Source of the DNA: Streptomyces sp. NBC_00659 | GTDB taxonomy: Bacteria > Actinomycetota > Actinomycetes > Streptomycetales > Streptomycetaceae | Direction: 5' to 3' | Assembly: GCF_036226925.1 (NCBI RefSeq) | Contig: NZ_CP109031.1 | Span: 496,001-560,000 of the forward strand | Length of the DNA: 64,000 nt | Shown here: piece by piece, positions 53,350-62,779 of the stretch | How positions within the stretch are numbered: position 1 is the stretch's first letter | How the letters are laid out: each line of letters begins with the position of its first letter | Notes under the pieces: model-generated | What the model saw: the letters and a program-made list of their open reading frames with translations, nothing else | What the model was told of the DNA's origin: nothing | Databases searched by the model: none | Position numbers and translations under genes: made by a program

Positions 53350-53898
53350 ATGATCGCCCCCGTCGGGAAGCACCCGTACCCCGATGCACTCGGACCGGAC
53401 GAGGCGCCCGCGCCGCACGCGCTGCTCACGCCGGTGAGCGGACTTCTCGGCACCTGGGCCGGACAGGGCCGCGGAACGTATCCGACGCTCGACGAGGAGT
53501 TCGTCTACGCGCAGGAGGTCACGTTCAGCCACGACGGCCGGCCCTTCCTCCACTACGAGGCGCGTGCCTGGCTGCTGGACGCGGACGGCGCTCCGCTGCG
53601 CCCCTCGGCCCGGGAGAGCGGCTGGTGGCGGATGCAGGCCGACGGACATGTGGAGGCGTTGATCACGCAGCCGACCGGCATCGCGGAGATCCTGGTCGGC
53701 CGAGCGGCGGACGGCACGGTGGATCTGGCCACCGAGCAGGTGGCGCTCGCCCCCACGGCCAAGGAGGTGGTCGCCACCCGCCGCCGCTACACGTTCGCGG
53801 ACGCCGACACGCTGGACTTCCTCCATGACCTGGCGGCGGTCGGTCAGCCCCTGCAGCACCATCTCTCCGCGCGGCTCCGACGCCCGGGCGGGAGCTGA
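53350..53898 (+). CDS. Nitrobindin-like heme-binding (FABP-like) protein
   Basis: The 182-aa protein has the nitrobindin signature [13 protein letters not shown] near residue 35, followed by strands including [49 protein letters not shown] and the C-terminal segment [24 protein letters not shown], which carries the likely heme-ligand histidine. The ATG at 53350 is eight bases after AGGAG; the GTG at 53341 is too close to that site. The beta-barrel family binds heme and reacts with nitric oxide. Confidence 0.87.
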   Translation: MIAPVGKHPYPDALGPDEAPAPHALLTPVSGLLGTWAGQGRGTYPTLDEEFVYAQEVTFSHDGRPFLHYEARAWLLDADGAPLRPSARESGWWRMQADGHVEALITQPTGIAEILVGRAADGTVDLATEQVALAPTAKEVVATRRRYTFADADTLDFLHDLAAVGQPLQHHLSARLRRPGGS

Positions 53899-53991
53899 GG
53901 CGCACAGCCGGCCGCGGAACGGGGCGGGCGGGAGATCGGCGCGGTGCCCGCCGGCCCGTACAGGGTGTCGTCGTGTCCGTACCCTGGGGGC

Positions 53992-54888
53992 ATGCGCATG
54001 CGCCCCACTCTGAGCTGGATACCCCCCGGGGACCTACCGCCGGGCACCACGGATCTGGAGCCGGTCGCCGCCGCACTGAGCACCGGCGGTGTGCTGGTGC
54101 TCAGCGGGGCGGGCATCTCAACGGAGTCGGGCATCCCCGACTACCGCGGCGAGGGCGGGAGCCTGCGCCGGCACACCCCGATGACCTACCAGGACTTCAC
54201 CGCGACCGCGCAGGCCCGGCGGCGGTACTGGGCGCGCAGCCACCTCGGCTGGCGGACCTTCGGCCGTGCTCGCCCCAACGACGGACACCGGGCCGTGGCC
54301 GCGTTCGGGCGGCACGGTCTGCTCTCGGGAGTGATCACACAGAATGTCGACGGGCTGCACCAGGCCGTCGGCAGTCAGGGCGTCGTGGAACTCCACGGCA
54401 GCCTGGAGCGGGTCGTCTGTCTCTCCTGTGGTGCCCGCACCCCGCGCCGCGAACTGACCCGGCTGCTGGAGGAGGCCAATCCCGGCTTCGATCCGGTGGC
54501 CGCCGCCGTGAACCCTGACGGTGACGCCGATCTCACCGATGAGCAGGTCGGGGACTTTCACGTGGTCCCGTGCACGGTCTGCGGCGGCATCCTCAAGCCG
54601 GACGTGGTCTTCTTCGGCGAGTCCGTTCCGCCGCCGCGGGTCGAGCACTGCCGTCGGCTGGTCCGTGAGGCGACGTCGCTGCTGGTCCTGGGCTCCTCCC
54701 TGACGGTCATGTCCGGTCTGCGGTTCGTCCGTCAGGCGGCCGACGCCGGGAAGCCGGTGGTGATCGTCAACCGGGACGCGACCCGGGGCGACCAGCACGC
54801 CCTCACCCGGGTCGCGCTCCCTCTGGGCACGGCCCTCGCCACCGTGGCCGGCCGGCTCGGCATCCCCCTGGACGAAGCCGCGGCCTGA
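53992..54888 (+). CDS. Sirtuin-type NAD-dependent protein deacetylase
   Basis: The 298-aa protein has the sirtuin NAD motif LVLSGAGISTESGIPDYRG, the catalytic histidine in ITQNVDGLHQAVGSQGVVELHGS and the zinc cysteines CLSCGARTP and CTVCGGILKPDVVFFGE. GSSLTVMSGLRFVRQA and IVNRDATRGD complete the Rossmann fold. The start at 53992 follows a GGGGG stretch; ATG at 53998 is a close alternative. It should remove acyl groups from lysines of cytoplasmic proteins using NAD. Confidence 0.94.
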   Translation: MRMRPTLSWIPPGDLPPGTTDLEPVAAALSTGGVLVLSGAGISTESGIPDYRGEGGSLRRHTPMTYQDFTATAQARRRYWARSHLGWRTFGRARPNDGHRAVAAFGRHGLLSGVITQNVDGLHQAVGSQGVVELHGSLERVVCLSCGARTPRRELTRLLEEANPGFDPVAAAVNPDGDADLTDEQVGDFHVVPCTVCGGILKPDVVFFGESVPPPRVEHCRRLVREATSLLVLGSSLTVMSGLRFVRQAADAGKPVVIVNRDATRGDQHALTRVALPLGTALATVAGRLGIPLDEAAA

Positions 54889-54969
54889 GCCGGACCAGGA
54901 GATGATCCGGCTCCGGTTCGTGGAAGACGCCCGAGCCCGCGGCCGTACCGCCGGAGGGGATGGCGTGGC

Positions 54970-55326
54970 TCAGTGCTCGCCCCGGAAGCGACCGGCCCAG
55001 CGACGAAGAGTCCTTCGCGAACGACGCATGGGCGAGCGAGCCGGTCGTCGGCGCTCCCGGGGGCCCACCGGGATTCTCGCTCCGGGACCGCGCTCCCCGT
55101 GCTCGTCGGGCGAAAGGACCGGTGCCTTGCGTTCCTTCTGCGCCTGGATCTCGACGTGGGCCGCGTGCGAGGTCGCGCGAAACGCCTCTTCGTACGAAGC
55201 GAGGGCCGCGTTCACGGCTCCACCGGCAAGGCCTCTGGCACGGACGCGGGCGGCGAGCCAGACGAAGAACACCAGGACCGCGGCGAGGCCGCCGAACATG
55301 ACGACGAAGGGCACGAGCGCATCCAT
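54970..55326 (-). CDS. Small single-pass membrane protein
   Basis: The 118-aa protein begins with one membrane helix (VPFVVMFGGLAAVLVFFVWLAA, about residues 5-26), followed by a helical segment (AVNAALASYEEAFRATSHAAHVEIQAQKERK) and a very basic Arg-rich tail. It opposes the LapA-like gene, starting 180 bp from it. No named family is recognised. Confidence 0.68.
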   Translation of the reverse strand: MDALVPFVVMFGGLAAVLVFFVWLAARVRARGLAGGAVNAALASYEEAFRATSHAAHVEIQAQKERKAPVLSPDEHGERGPGARIPVGPRERRRPARSPMRRSRRTLRRWAGRFRGEH

Positions 55327-55504
55327 GGGATGAGGCTACCGGCCGGCTCCCCAGCTCCGACGGGCGGACGGCCGCACGGTCCGCCGACAGCCACAGCGGA
55401 CGGACACCGCAGACGGACAGAGGGCACGAGCACGCGACGGGCGCGGGGCGTCCGTCGCGACCGATCGAGTCGCCCGCTCGCATGAACAGCCGGATACTGG
55501 CTGT

Positions 55505-55759
55505 ATGGGCCAGAAGACCGCGAAGGCACACGGGCCGTCCACGGTGACGGTCAAGGGGCGGGACTACCGGATACGCAGCATCGGATTCTTCGTGCTGGCA
55601 GCCCTGACGATCTGGTTCATCGCAGCCAACACCAGCTCCGTGACCATCCGGCTCTGGATCCCCGAGGTCACCCTCCCCCTCTGGATCGTGCTGACCGTCA
55701 CCCTCCTCGTCGGCATCCTTCTGGGGTTGCTGATCGCCTACCGCCGGGCGCGCCGGTAG
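55505..55759 (+). CDS. LapA-like (DUF1049) membrane protein
   Basis: The 84-aa protein has two membrane helices (about 26-44 and 58-78) with the LapA-type spacer FIAANTSSVTIRLWIPEVTLPLWIVLTVTLLVGILLGLL between and within them, and an Arg-rich end. The ATG at 55505 follows a purine-poor region, so the start is moderately certain. Members are linked to lipopolysaccharide assembly in Gram-negatives; in actinobacteria the role is unknown. Confidence 0.8.
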   Translation: MGQKTAKAHGPSTVTVKGRDYRIRSIGFFVLAALTIWFIAANTSSVTIRLWIPEVTLPLWIVLTVTLLVGILLGLLIAYRRARR

Positions 55760-55780
55760 TCCGCGCTCCGAACTCGGCCG

Positions 55781-55813
55781 GGGCCTGCCCGGCGGATCAT
55801 GCCGGACAGGCCC
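55781..55813. terminator. Hairpin between the convergent LapA-like and DUF1062 genes
   Basis: GGGCCTGCCCGGC (55781-55793) and GCCGGACAGGCCC (55801-55813) pair over 13 positions with one mismatch and enclose seven bases. It can terminate both transcripts. Confidence 0.68.
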
Positions 55814-55833
55814 ACACCGGTTCCGGGCAGGGC

Positions 55834-56382
55834 TCAGCGCTTGAGCGTGAAGGTGAAGTCGCCGGACACCTTGCCGCTCAGCCGGACCGCCGAGACGACC
55901 TTCCCCTCCGCTGTCAGTCTCTCGACCTCGGCCCGCGGGAGACCGCAGCCTTCGGCTATCAGGCGCATCGGCCGGACGGGGATCCGCGCCGCGAAGCGGA
56001 CCGAGACGTCGATCACCTCACGGTCGAGGTGATCCGACCCGCCGGTGTCGAGACGCCAGGCGCCGTCCCAGTCGAGGGCGATGCGACTGCGGCGCCGCAC
56101 CACCGGGTCCTGGAGCAACTCCGCCGCCAGACCGGGGTCGTTGTCGTGCATCCGGTCCAGCAGCTCGGGCCGGACCGAGCGCACATGGGCCCGCTCCAGA
56201 ATCGTGAGTTTGCCCGTGTCCCCGCACCCGGCGCAGAGGACGAGGAGCCAGGCGTCGAGGAGCTTGTGGTTCGCGTTGACGCGAAACTTTCCGTCGGCCC
56301 GGAAACGCCCGGACGCGCAGGCGTGGCATCGGCGGAGAACGGTCGGCAGGCAGGTGGGCATGACCACCCAGCGATTGAGCAC
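55834..56382 (-). CDS. DUF1062 domain protein
   Basis: The 182-aa protein begins with the zinc-ribbon-like start of the family (MLNRWVVMPTCLPTVLRRCHACAS, then RFRVNANHKLLDAWLLVLCAGCGDTGKL). It continues with VRSVRPELLDRMHDNDPGLAAELLQDP and ends with a compact domain GCGLPRAEVERLTAEGKV...VSGDFTFTL. The four cysteines CHAC and CAGC probably bind zinc. GTG at 56382 is used; no strong ribosome binding site is visible. Confidence 0.85.
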   Translation of the reverse strand: MLNRWVVMPTCLPTVLRRCHACASGRFRADGKFRVNANHKLLDAWLLVLCAGCGDTGKLTILERAHVRSVRPELLDRMHDNDPGLAAELLQDPVVRRRSRIALDWDGAWRLDTGGSDHLDREVIDVSVRFAARIPVRPMRLIAEGCGLPRAEVERLTAEGKVVSAVRLSGKVSGDFTFTLKR

Positions 56383-56782
56383 AGAAGTACACCGGTTTCA
56401 GTGAGAAGTCCGCAGCAGGAAGCAGCGCGGCGCACAGGTGCGACGCGCGACAGATCAGCGCTCGGGATGTCTCACAGGGTGTACAACGGCACGTCCTTGC
56501 CTGGGCGATGGGGCTCGGCAGCACACTAGGGGCCCGCGGTGGCGCCGTTCCACCGGTTTTCCGGCCCGGCGTCCTCGGCCGCTTCGACCCCCAGGAGGCC
56601 GATAACCGACGTATGGGACATGGTCACGCGTCGGCTGGGCAGGCTCCTCAGATGCTGACGTCCGACCGATGGCGGTTACCGGCCCGGAGGTGGGTGCCGA
56701 CACCCGGGCATGTCTTCTCGCTGATGCTCCGTCACGGCCGCGAGCCCGGAGCACGGAACCGGCGCACGCGGGGAGGCGTGGT
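56383..56782. other. Intergenic region, nothing recognised
   Basis: About 400 bp upstream of both the DUF1062 and the ABC exporter genes, so it must hold their promoters. I could not identify promoter elements, hairpins or repeats with confidence, and no reading frame there looks like a protein. Confidence 0.5.
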
Positions 56783-58783
56783 GTGAAGAGGTTCTTCGGG
56801 AAGGTCCGGCTCGCCGAGCCCGAGGTGTCCGACGCGGAGCGCGAGTTGTTCGGCGGCCCGTTGCGTTACGACATGGGCTGGTCCCAACACGAGCACGCAC
56901 AGCTCGACTTGACCATGCTGTCCGCACTCCGGTCGATGCCGGCCCTGGTCGGAGCGACCCTGCGCATGGCGTGGAGCACGGATCGACGGGCACTCATCGC
57001 CGTCGGGGCCGGCGAGATCGGGCAGGGCGTCGCCGCCGCCGTCGCGCTCCTCGCCGTCAACGCGGTCATGCACGCACTGCTCGGTGTCGGCACCGCGGCG
57101 GAGCGGCTGCACGCTCTGATACCGGGTCTGCTCGCCGCCGCCGCGATCGCCGTCGTCAACTCCGCGCTGGCGGGCTGGTCCACGTCCCGGGCGGGCCGAC
57201 TGGAACCGCTCGTGGAGCGGATCGCCACCACGCAGTACCTGGCCGCCGCGGCCTCCGTGGAACTGGAGGCCATCGACGACCCGGACTTCCGGCGGCTGAT
57301 CGACGTCGCCCAGTACGGCCCCGCTTCCGCCCGTCGCATGATCAGCGCCTGTGTGGCCGCGCTGAACAGCACGATCTCCCTGGTGGCCACGGCGGGCGTA
57401 CTGACCGTGCTGCACCCGGCGCTGCTGCCGATGCTCATCCTCATCGCCGCCCCGCGCGGCTGGGGCGCGATGCGGGTGGCCCAGGAACGCTATGTGTCGG
57501 TGATGAGCTGGATCGAGCACCTGCGGGCCAGCCGGCTGATCGGCAACCTCCTCACCGAACGCACCGCCGCCCAGGAGGTACGGATTCACGGGGTCGGTCC
57601 CTTCCTGCTCAGCCGGTACAAGCGCATGGCGCGCAGCGCGGAGGCCGAACAGGAACGGCTGGCCTCCAGCAAAGCGGTCACCGAGTGGGCGGCCGCCGCG
57701 CTGTCCGGCCTGGCCATGGCCGCCACGTACGGAACCATGATCTGGCTGGTCATGAACGGACACATGAGTCTGGCGGTGGCCGGCACGGCGGTGATCGCCG
57801 TCCGGTCGGGATCGGCGAGCCTGGGCGCGCTGGTGATGAACGTCAACACCCTGCACGAGGAGTCCCTGTACGTCCGCGACCATGGGCGTTTCCTGACCGA
57901 GGCCGCCGAACGCGCCATCCCCACGACGGGCGGTCCCGTTCCGGAGCACGTCAAGCAGGTCACGCTCGACGAGGTCACGTACCGATACCCCGACCGCGAC
58001 GATCCGGCGCTGGACCGGGTCACGCTCACCATCCCCATGGGCTCGGTCACGGCCGTCGTCGGTGAGAACGGCTCCGGCAAGAGCACCCTGATGAAGGTCC
58101 TCTCCGGCCTGCTGCTCCCTCAGGGAGGGACGGTGCGATGGGGCGACCTGGACGTCACCGGGCTGGAACGCTCCCAGGTCTTCGAGCGCGTCTCGCTGCT
58201 CACGCAGGATTTCGAGCGCTGGCCCGTGACGGCCGCGATGAACATCCGGATCGGCCGCCCCGAACACGAGGCCTCGCCCGAACAGCTGCGGGCATCCGTC
58301 GACTACGCGGGAGCGGGCCCGGTCATCGCCAAACTCCCCGACGGGCTCCACAGTCTGCTGGCCCGCGTCTTCCGCGGAGCCATCGAGCTGTCCGGCGGCG
58401 AGTGGCAGAAGGTCGGTCTTGCCCGCACGCACTGGCGCAGCTCCACCTCGCCGGCGGACAGTGTCCTCATCGTGGACGAACCCACCTCCGCCCTCGACCC
58501 GGAGGCCGAGATCGAGGCGTTCGACCGCATCCGCGGGCTCGCCTCCCCGCACCGCGCCGTCGTCCTCGTCACCCACCGCATGTCCGGTGTCCGCCACTCC
58601 GACCGCATCTACGTCCTGCATCAGGGACGGCTGGTCGAGGAGGGCCGTCACGACGAACTCGTGGCAGCCCGGGGTCGCTACGCGGCGATGTTCGCGGCCC
58701 AGGCAGCCCAGTACGCGCCCACCGGCATCGTCCTGCCCCACCCCACCCCACCCGGCTCCCCGATCGTCGCGGACCCCGCATGA
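56783..58783 (+). CDS. ABC exporter with fused membrane and ATPase domains
   Basis: The 666-aa protein has an N-terminal membrane domain with about six helices (residues about 50-370; for example VGAGEIGQGVAAAVALLAVNAVMHALLG). The C-terminal ATPase has Walker A VVGENGSGKSTLMKVL (about residue 430), signature ELSGGEWQKVGLAR and Walker B VLIVDEPTSALD, with H-loop VTHRMSGVRHSDRI. This is the layout of a type IV (MsbA-like) half-exporter that works as a homodimer. GTG at 56783 follows GGGAGG six bases upstream. Its substrate is unknown. Confidence 0.9.
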   Translation: MKRFFGKVRLAEPEVSDAERELFGGPLRYDMGWSQHEHAQLDLTMLSALRSMPALVGATLRMAWSTDRRALIAVGAGEIGQGVAAAVALLAVNAVMHALLGVGTAAERLHALIPGLLAAAAIAVVNSALAGWSTSRAGRLEPLVERIATTQYLAAAASVELEAIDDPDFRRLIDVAQYGPASARRMISACVAALNSTISLVATAGVLTVLHPALLPMLILIAAPRGWGAMRVAQERYVSVMSWIEHLRASRLIGNLLTERTAAQEVRIHGVGPFLLSRYKRMARSAEAEQERLASSKAVTEWAAAALSGLAMAATYGTMIWLVMNGHMSLAVAGTAVIAVRSGSASLGALVMNVNTLHEESLYVRDHGRFLTEAAERAIPTTGGPVPEHVKQVTLDEVTYRYPDRDDPALDRVTLTIPMGSVTAVVGENGSGKSTLMKVLSGLLLPQGGTVRWGDLDVTGLERSQVFERVSLLTQDFERWPVTAAMNIRIGRPEHEASPEQLRASVDYAGAGPVIAKLPDGLHSLLARVFRGAIELSGGEWQKVGLARTHWRSSTSPADSVLIVDEPTSALDPEAEIEAFDRIRGLASPHRAVVLVTHRMSGVRHSDRIYVLHQGRLVEEGRHDELVAARGRYAAMFAAQAAQYAPTGIVLPHPTPPGSPIVADPA

Positions 58784-59379
58784 CGCCGTAGCGATGACGG
58801 TCATCGCCGTACCCGCCGCGCTCGCGCTCCTCCGCGTCCCCGCCGTAAGGCCCCTTCCGGCACACGCCCCGGCCACGACCAGCGGCAGTGGCAGCGGCAG
58901 CGGCAGTCGCAGTGGCAGTGGCAGTGGCAACGTCCATGCCGCTCCGGAGGGCAGCGTTCCGTGATGCGTGAAGCTCGGTAGCCGCCGACCGCGCCACGCC
59001 CACGAACAGCGCATCCGAGCACGTCCGATGAACCCGGCGCCCTCAGACCATCGCTCCCCGGCCCGTCGGCCTTCGCCGCCGATGGGTCGGCAAGCGGTGC
59101 GCGCCGTCCCCGCAATGCGGCTACGGACGTACCCCCTTGGCCCGTTCGGGGATGAAGCCCGTTAGCCCATCCGCTTCCTGTGGCGCACGCCCACCGCCGC
59201 GCGTGCACTTCGGGGACCTGCGCAAACGCTCGCGCGGGGCGCGGTCACCGCGGCCGCCCGGGTGACGCCTGTGCCGATGCCTCCTGTTGCGGACCTGACG
59301 GAGCGTCGGTTTTCTCGTCGGAGGAGACCACAGGAGCGCCGAGCGGACAGGTCGGCCACTGCATCGTCGGAGGATTCCC
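58784..59379. other. Intergenic region with a short Gly-Ser-coding repeat
   Basis: About 600 bp without a confident gene. The stretch 58884-58928 repeats GGCAGT/GGCAGC units. It lies in a frame (58794-58964) that would encode a 56-aa peptide with a hydrophobic start and a Gly-Ser run. There is no ribosome binding site, so I treat it as a repeat and not as a gene. The remainder shows nothing recognisable. Confidence 0.5.
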
Positions 59380-59871
59380 TTGCGAAACACACATGTTGGC
59401 GTCGGTGTCGGACTGCTCCTCGGCGTCCTGGCTCTGCAGAGCCCGGCCGCTGTGGCCGCCGGTGACGCGGAGCTCCGTATCTACCCGGGCAACGCCTTGC
59501 CGGGCTCCACGGTCACGGTCACCACGACGGCCTGCGGACCGGACGTGACGTATGGCAAGGGCGAGTCGGCGGTAGGGGGTCAGTTCCATCTCTTCGAGGG
59601 CAGCCATAAGGGCGTGCTCGCGGGAGAGTTCCAGATCCCGACCGAGGGGGCGTCCGGCACCGACACCGTCACCGTGAAGTGCCCGCCACGGATCAAGCTC
59701 ACGGACACGTACGAGATCGCGGACCGGCAGCCGAACGGTGCCATCCAGGCCGGCTTCGGGGACGCCCAGGACACCGACACACAGGTCGCCGTGGGCGGTG
59801 CGCTGATCACCGCGGCCGCGGCCGGGGCACTGTTCAGGCTGCGCCGACGCTCGCACGGCGCCGGGTCCTGA
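59380..59871 (+). CDS. Secreted surface protein paired with a class F sortase
   Basis: The 163-aa protein starts with TTG at 59380 behind GGAGG. It has a signal peptide (about 1-27, ending AVAAG), a beta-rich extracellular domain (RIYPGNALPGSTVTVTTTACGPDVTYGKGES...) and a C-terminal membrane helix (VAVGGALITAAAAGALFRL) with an Arg-rich tail. There is no clear LPxTG motif, so it may be a sortase partner rather than a substrate. The class F sortase gene begins 88 bp downstream on the same strand; the pairing is common in Streptomyces. Confidence 0.8.
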   Translation: MRNTHVGVGVGLLLGVLALQSPAAVAAGDAELRIYPGNALPGSTVTVTTTACGPDVTYGKGESAVGGQFHLFEGSHKGVLAGEFQIPTEGASGTDTVTVKCPPRIKLTDTYEIADRQPNGAIQAGFGDAQDTDTQVAVGGALITAAAAGALFRLRRRSHGAGS

Positions 59872-59959
59872 CCTTCCGCTCCGGCCACCTCGGCCCCCAG
59901 CCTCGTTCCCGGCACCGCGGGGACGAACTCCACCCGGCTCCCTCCAGGCAAGAGGCCCG

Positions 59960-60703
59960 ATGTTGAAGGAATCCAGGAACGAGGCCGGCACGCCCCCGCG
60001 CACGTTCGTCCCACCGGTCACGTATCTGGTCCTGGCACTGGTGGCGGGCTGTCTGCTGGTGCTCGGCACGATGGTCGACAGGCGGCCCCCGCAGCCTTCG
60101 GCCGACCAGGCCTTCTCCACCCCCTCGGCGGGCCTTGCCGCCCCGCCGGGACACCCCGCCGTCCCGCCGCTGCCCCGCGCCGAGCCCGTCCGGCTTCGGA
60201 TCCCGGCGATCGGTGTGAACGCTCGGCTGGCGCGACTGGGCCTCGACAGGGCGGGGGCTCTGGAGCCCCCGCCCGACGACGAAGCCGGTCTCGCCGGCTG
60301 GTACGCCGGAGGCACGGCTCCGGGGTCGCGAGGCACGGCCGTGACCACCGGGCATGTGGACACCCGCGCCGGCAGCCGCGGAGTCTTCTACAGGCTCGGC
60401 GCGCTCACCAAGGGCGAAACGATCGAGATCGGCCGGGCGGACGGTCGTACCGCCGTCTTCACCGTCGATGCCGTGGAGGTCTACGACAAGGAGCGCTTCC
60501 CCGACAAGAAGGTCTACGGCACCTCGGGCCGGCCCGAACTGCGCGTGATCACCTGCGGCGGGCCGGCCGGGGGCACTGGATACCGCGGCAATGTCGTGGT
60601 GTACGCGACCCTCACCGCGGTGCGGCAGCCCAAGGGCCACGCCCTGCCGGGGCAGCGCGCCGCCGAACGCGTTCGAACCGACCCGGGGGATCCATCTCTC
60701 TGA
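59960..60703 (+). CDS. Class F sortase
   Basis: The 247-aa protein has an N-terminal membrane anchor (about 20-40), a Pro-rich linker and a sortase barrel: VRLRIPAIGVNARLARLGLD, then TTGHVDTRAGSRGVF (catalytic His), LRVITCGGPAG (catalytic Cys) and YRGNVVVYATL (catalytic Arg). The order His-Cys-Arg matches class F (SrtF) enzymes of actinobacteria. It should cleave a sorting signal on the outer face of the membrane. Confidence 0.93.
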   Translation: MLKESRNEAGTPPRTFVPPVTYLVLALVAGCLLVLGTMVDRRPPQPSADQAFSTPSAGLAAPPGHPAVPPLPRAEPVRLRIPAIGVNARLARLGLDRAGALEPPPDDEAGLAGWYAGGTAPGSRGTAVTTGHVDTRAGSRGVFYRLGALTKGETIEIGRADGRTAVFTVDAVEVYDKERFPDKKVYGTSGRPELRVITCGGPAGGTGYRGNVVVYATLTAVRQPKGHALPGQRAAERVRTDPGDPSL

Positions 60704-60802
60704 ATGTCCCGGACCGAGCTTCCACCCGCCGTAGCCGGGCATGCGGGCAAGGACGGGGGCAAGCAGACAATCCGTATCGGAGACCGGACCGCGGAGGAAA
60801 CG

Positions 60803-61150
60803 GTGACTGGGGGCGACGAGGTGGACTCGACCTCTTCGACGTCGTTGGAGGCATGCGTCACGGCGCGCGTGAGGGAGCTGGAGGGGGAGAACATCCAGCT
60901 CCAGGAGGCACTGCGGTCGCACGCCGTGGTGGACCAGGCGATCGGCGTCGTGCTGGCGCTCGGAGGGCTGACGCCGCATGAGGGGTGGCACGTCCTCAGG
61001 GCGATCTCGCAGCGGACGAACATCAAGCTGAGGAACGTGGCGGAACTGGTCATCGAATGGGCCCGGACCGAGAAGCTGCCGCCCGACATCCGCAACGAGT
61101 TGGAACAGCAGCTCGCACGGGTCCCCGAACACCGACAGGCGGGCATGTGA
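60803..61150 (+). CDS. ANTAR-domain protein (RNA-binding antiterminator type)
   Basis: The 115-aa protein has a short N-terminal coiled coil (VTARVRELEGENIQLQEALRSHAVVDQAIGVVLAL) leading into the ANTAR three-helix module (GLTPHEGWHVLRAISQRTNIKLRNVAELVIEWA). I place the start at GTG 60803 because GCGGAGGAAAC is a strong ribosome binding site; the earlier ATG at 60704, next to the sortase stop, has no such site. ANTAR proteins bind paired hairpins in RNA to prevent termination. It lacks a linked GAF sensor, but a GAF-PP2C pseudogene lies beside it. Confidence 0.83.
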   Translation: MTGGDEVDSTSSTSLEACVTARVRELEGENIQLQEALRSHAVVDQAIGVVLALGGLTPHEGWHVLRAISQRTNIKLRNVAELVIEWARTEKLPPDIRNELEQQLARVPEHRQAGM

Positions 61151-61223
61151 CGCCGCCGGGCTTGCGCCCGCCATCGGCCCACGATCGCAGACACACGGCA
61201 ATTCGACGGGTCGGTCGCAGGCT

Positions 61224-62020
61224 TCAGGCCTTGCCGGCCTTCAGGAGCAGTACGGCGATGTCGTCGGCCGGAAGACCATGGGGCCAGGAGTGGTGGATGA
61301 GCTTGTCGACGAGCCGGTCCAGCCGTGATCCGCCCGCGAGGAGCTGCGCGAGACCCCTCGTCATCAGGTCGAGGTCGAGGTCGGTGCCGGGCACTTCGAC
61401 CAGCCCGTCGGTGTACAGGGCGAGGGTCGTAGCCGGGGGCATCGGGACTGTGGTGACCGGGTACGGGAGCTCCACACCGATGCCGAGCAACGGAACCTGG
61501 CTCGATCTCCAGCACGCCGGGACGTTCCCCGGGACGGTGCAGCAGTGGGGTACATGGCCCGCGCCGGCCAGGCTCGGCCGGCCGCGTAGGGCAGCGGCGC
61601 CGCGGTCTGCGGACAGGAGCGGGCCATCTCCTCCTGCGAGCCGACCCACACCACACGGTCTTCACGGAACGCGTCGCAGACCGGGACCGGACGCCGTCAC
61701 GGGCACCTGCCGCCAGGACACCGCGATGTCGCGGGGCAGCCCGCACCCGATCTTCGGTCCCAGCAGCCGGCTGGTCTCGTCCACGAGGTAGATGCCGCCG
61801 CCTGACGCCCCGCTGTGACGGACGGCCACGACGAGTGACTCCACCAGCGGCTCGACACCACTCGGCTTCCCGGCACCACTCGGCTCCGCGACACGGCCCG
61901 GCTTTCCGGGGCCGCTCGAATCCTCGACGCGGCCCGGCCTCCCGGCACCACTCAGCGTGTCGGCGCGGATCGACCGCTCCGCGCGGCCGGGACTCACCCT
62001 TCTCGGGTCGGTCGACACAG
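61224..62020 (-). pseudogene. GAF-PP2C (SpoIIE-type) phosphatase pseudogene
   Basis: On the minus strand three pieces of one gene lie in different frames. A GAF start VEPLVESLVVAVRHSGASGGGIYLVDETSR is seen in the frame ending at 61662. The continuation REDRVVWVGSQEEMARSCPQT is in the frame ending near 61364. A PP2C ending PLLGIGVELPYPVTTVPMPPATTLALYTDGLVEVPGTDL and ADDIAVLLLKAG is in the frame ending at 61224. Most of the PP2C catalytic domain is missing. Relatives are regulators of sigma-factor partner-switching systems. The upstream limit at 62020 is approximate. Confidence 0.72.
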
Positions 62021-62115
62021 CGGCGAGCCTCCTCCCGCGCCCGGACCCGGCGGTCCGGTTCACGTGCCCCGGCAGCCCCGGCACGCTCCTGAAGCGGCAC
62101 CGTGCGCCTGACGGA

Positions 62116-62262
62116 CTACCCGTCCGGCCACCACGTTCGCGCGATGTCTTTTCGGACCTCGGGGCGCCGACGCTGTTCCGTCTCCCCGGGCATCTCCTCG
62201 GGCGCGCGACCACGGGGCTCGGACTTCTTGTCGTGCTTCTTCTGCACCAACTCTCGACGCAT
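62116..62262 (-). CDS. Small basic protein, function unknown
   Basis: The 48-aa frame starts with ATG at 62262 directly after GGAGAGGAGCAGGAGG, a strong but very close ribosome binding site. The protein is rich in Lys, Arg and Glu (MRRELVQKKHDKKSEP, then EEMPGETEQRRRPEVRKDI), without a membrane segment or cysteines. Only the ribosome binding site and the charge pattern support it as a real gene. Confidence 0.42.
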   Translation of the reverse strand: MRRELVQKKHDKKSEPRGRAPEEMPGETEQRRRPEVRKDIARTWWPDG

Positions 62263-62407
62263 CCTCCTGCTCCTCTCCCAAGTTTCGCGATATGCCCGCT
62301 TTAGGCATGTTTCAACCACATTACAGAGATGCGGCCCTCCATCGCCCCACAAGGGCCCTCCCCCTTCGGCCCACTACCGACCGGGGCGGTTCGATTCGCC
62401 GGGCACC

Positions 62408-62767
62408 TCACACCTCCAGGGAATCCTGGCCGTCCTGCGGCTGGGCCTGCGCCTGCGCCCATACGGTCGCCCAGTCGCCGAGTGGGCGGAGTGCGTCACC
62501 GAGGGCTGTTCCGAGGTGGGTGAGCTCATAGCCGTCGGGCGAGTTGGCAACGATCCCGCTCGACGTGAGTTCGCGGAGCCGCTGGTAGAGGACGCTGGAC
62601 GACAGGCCCTCGCACCGCGCCAGCAGCGCGCGGGCACCGAGTGGCCCCTCGCGCAGCTCCCAGAGGATGCGCAGTGCCCAGCGACGGCCGAACAGGTCCA
62701 TCGCGGCCATGACCGGGCGGCCGGTCACGGAGCCGCGAACCGGCACTCCTGGGCGCGGTGTCGACAT
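62408..62767 (-). CDS. HxlR-family transcriptional regulator
   Basis: The 119-aa protein has the HxlR winged helix: MAAMDLFGRRWALRILWELREGPLGARALLARCEGLSSSVLYQRLRELTSSGIVANSPDGYELTHLGTALGDALRPLGDWATVW. The HxlR cysteine often found near the N-terminus is absent. It diverges from the carboxymuconolactone-decarboxylase-like gene at 62854. Two copies of a GTTTC-type operator lie between them, so it most likely represses both. Confidence 0.9.
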   Translation of the reverse strand: MSTPRPGVPVRGSVTGRPVMAAMDLFGRRWALRILWELREGPLGARALLARCEGLSSSVLYQRLRELTSSGIVANSPDGYELTHLGTALGDALRPLGDWATVWAQAQAQPQDGQDSLEV

Positions 62768-62779
62768 GACCCTCCTTGC

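Noticed and set aside
58794..58964. Small secreted Gly-Ser peptide gene
   Set aside because: The frame has no ribosome binding site and its second half is only a nucleotide repeat, so evidence for translation is lacking.
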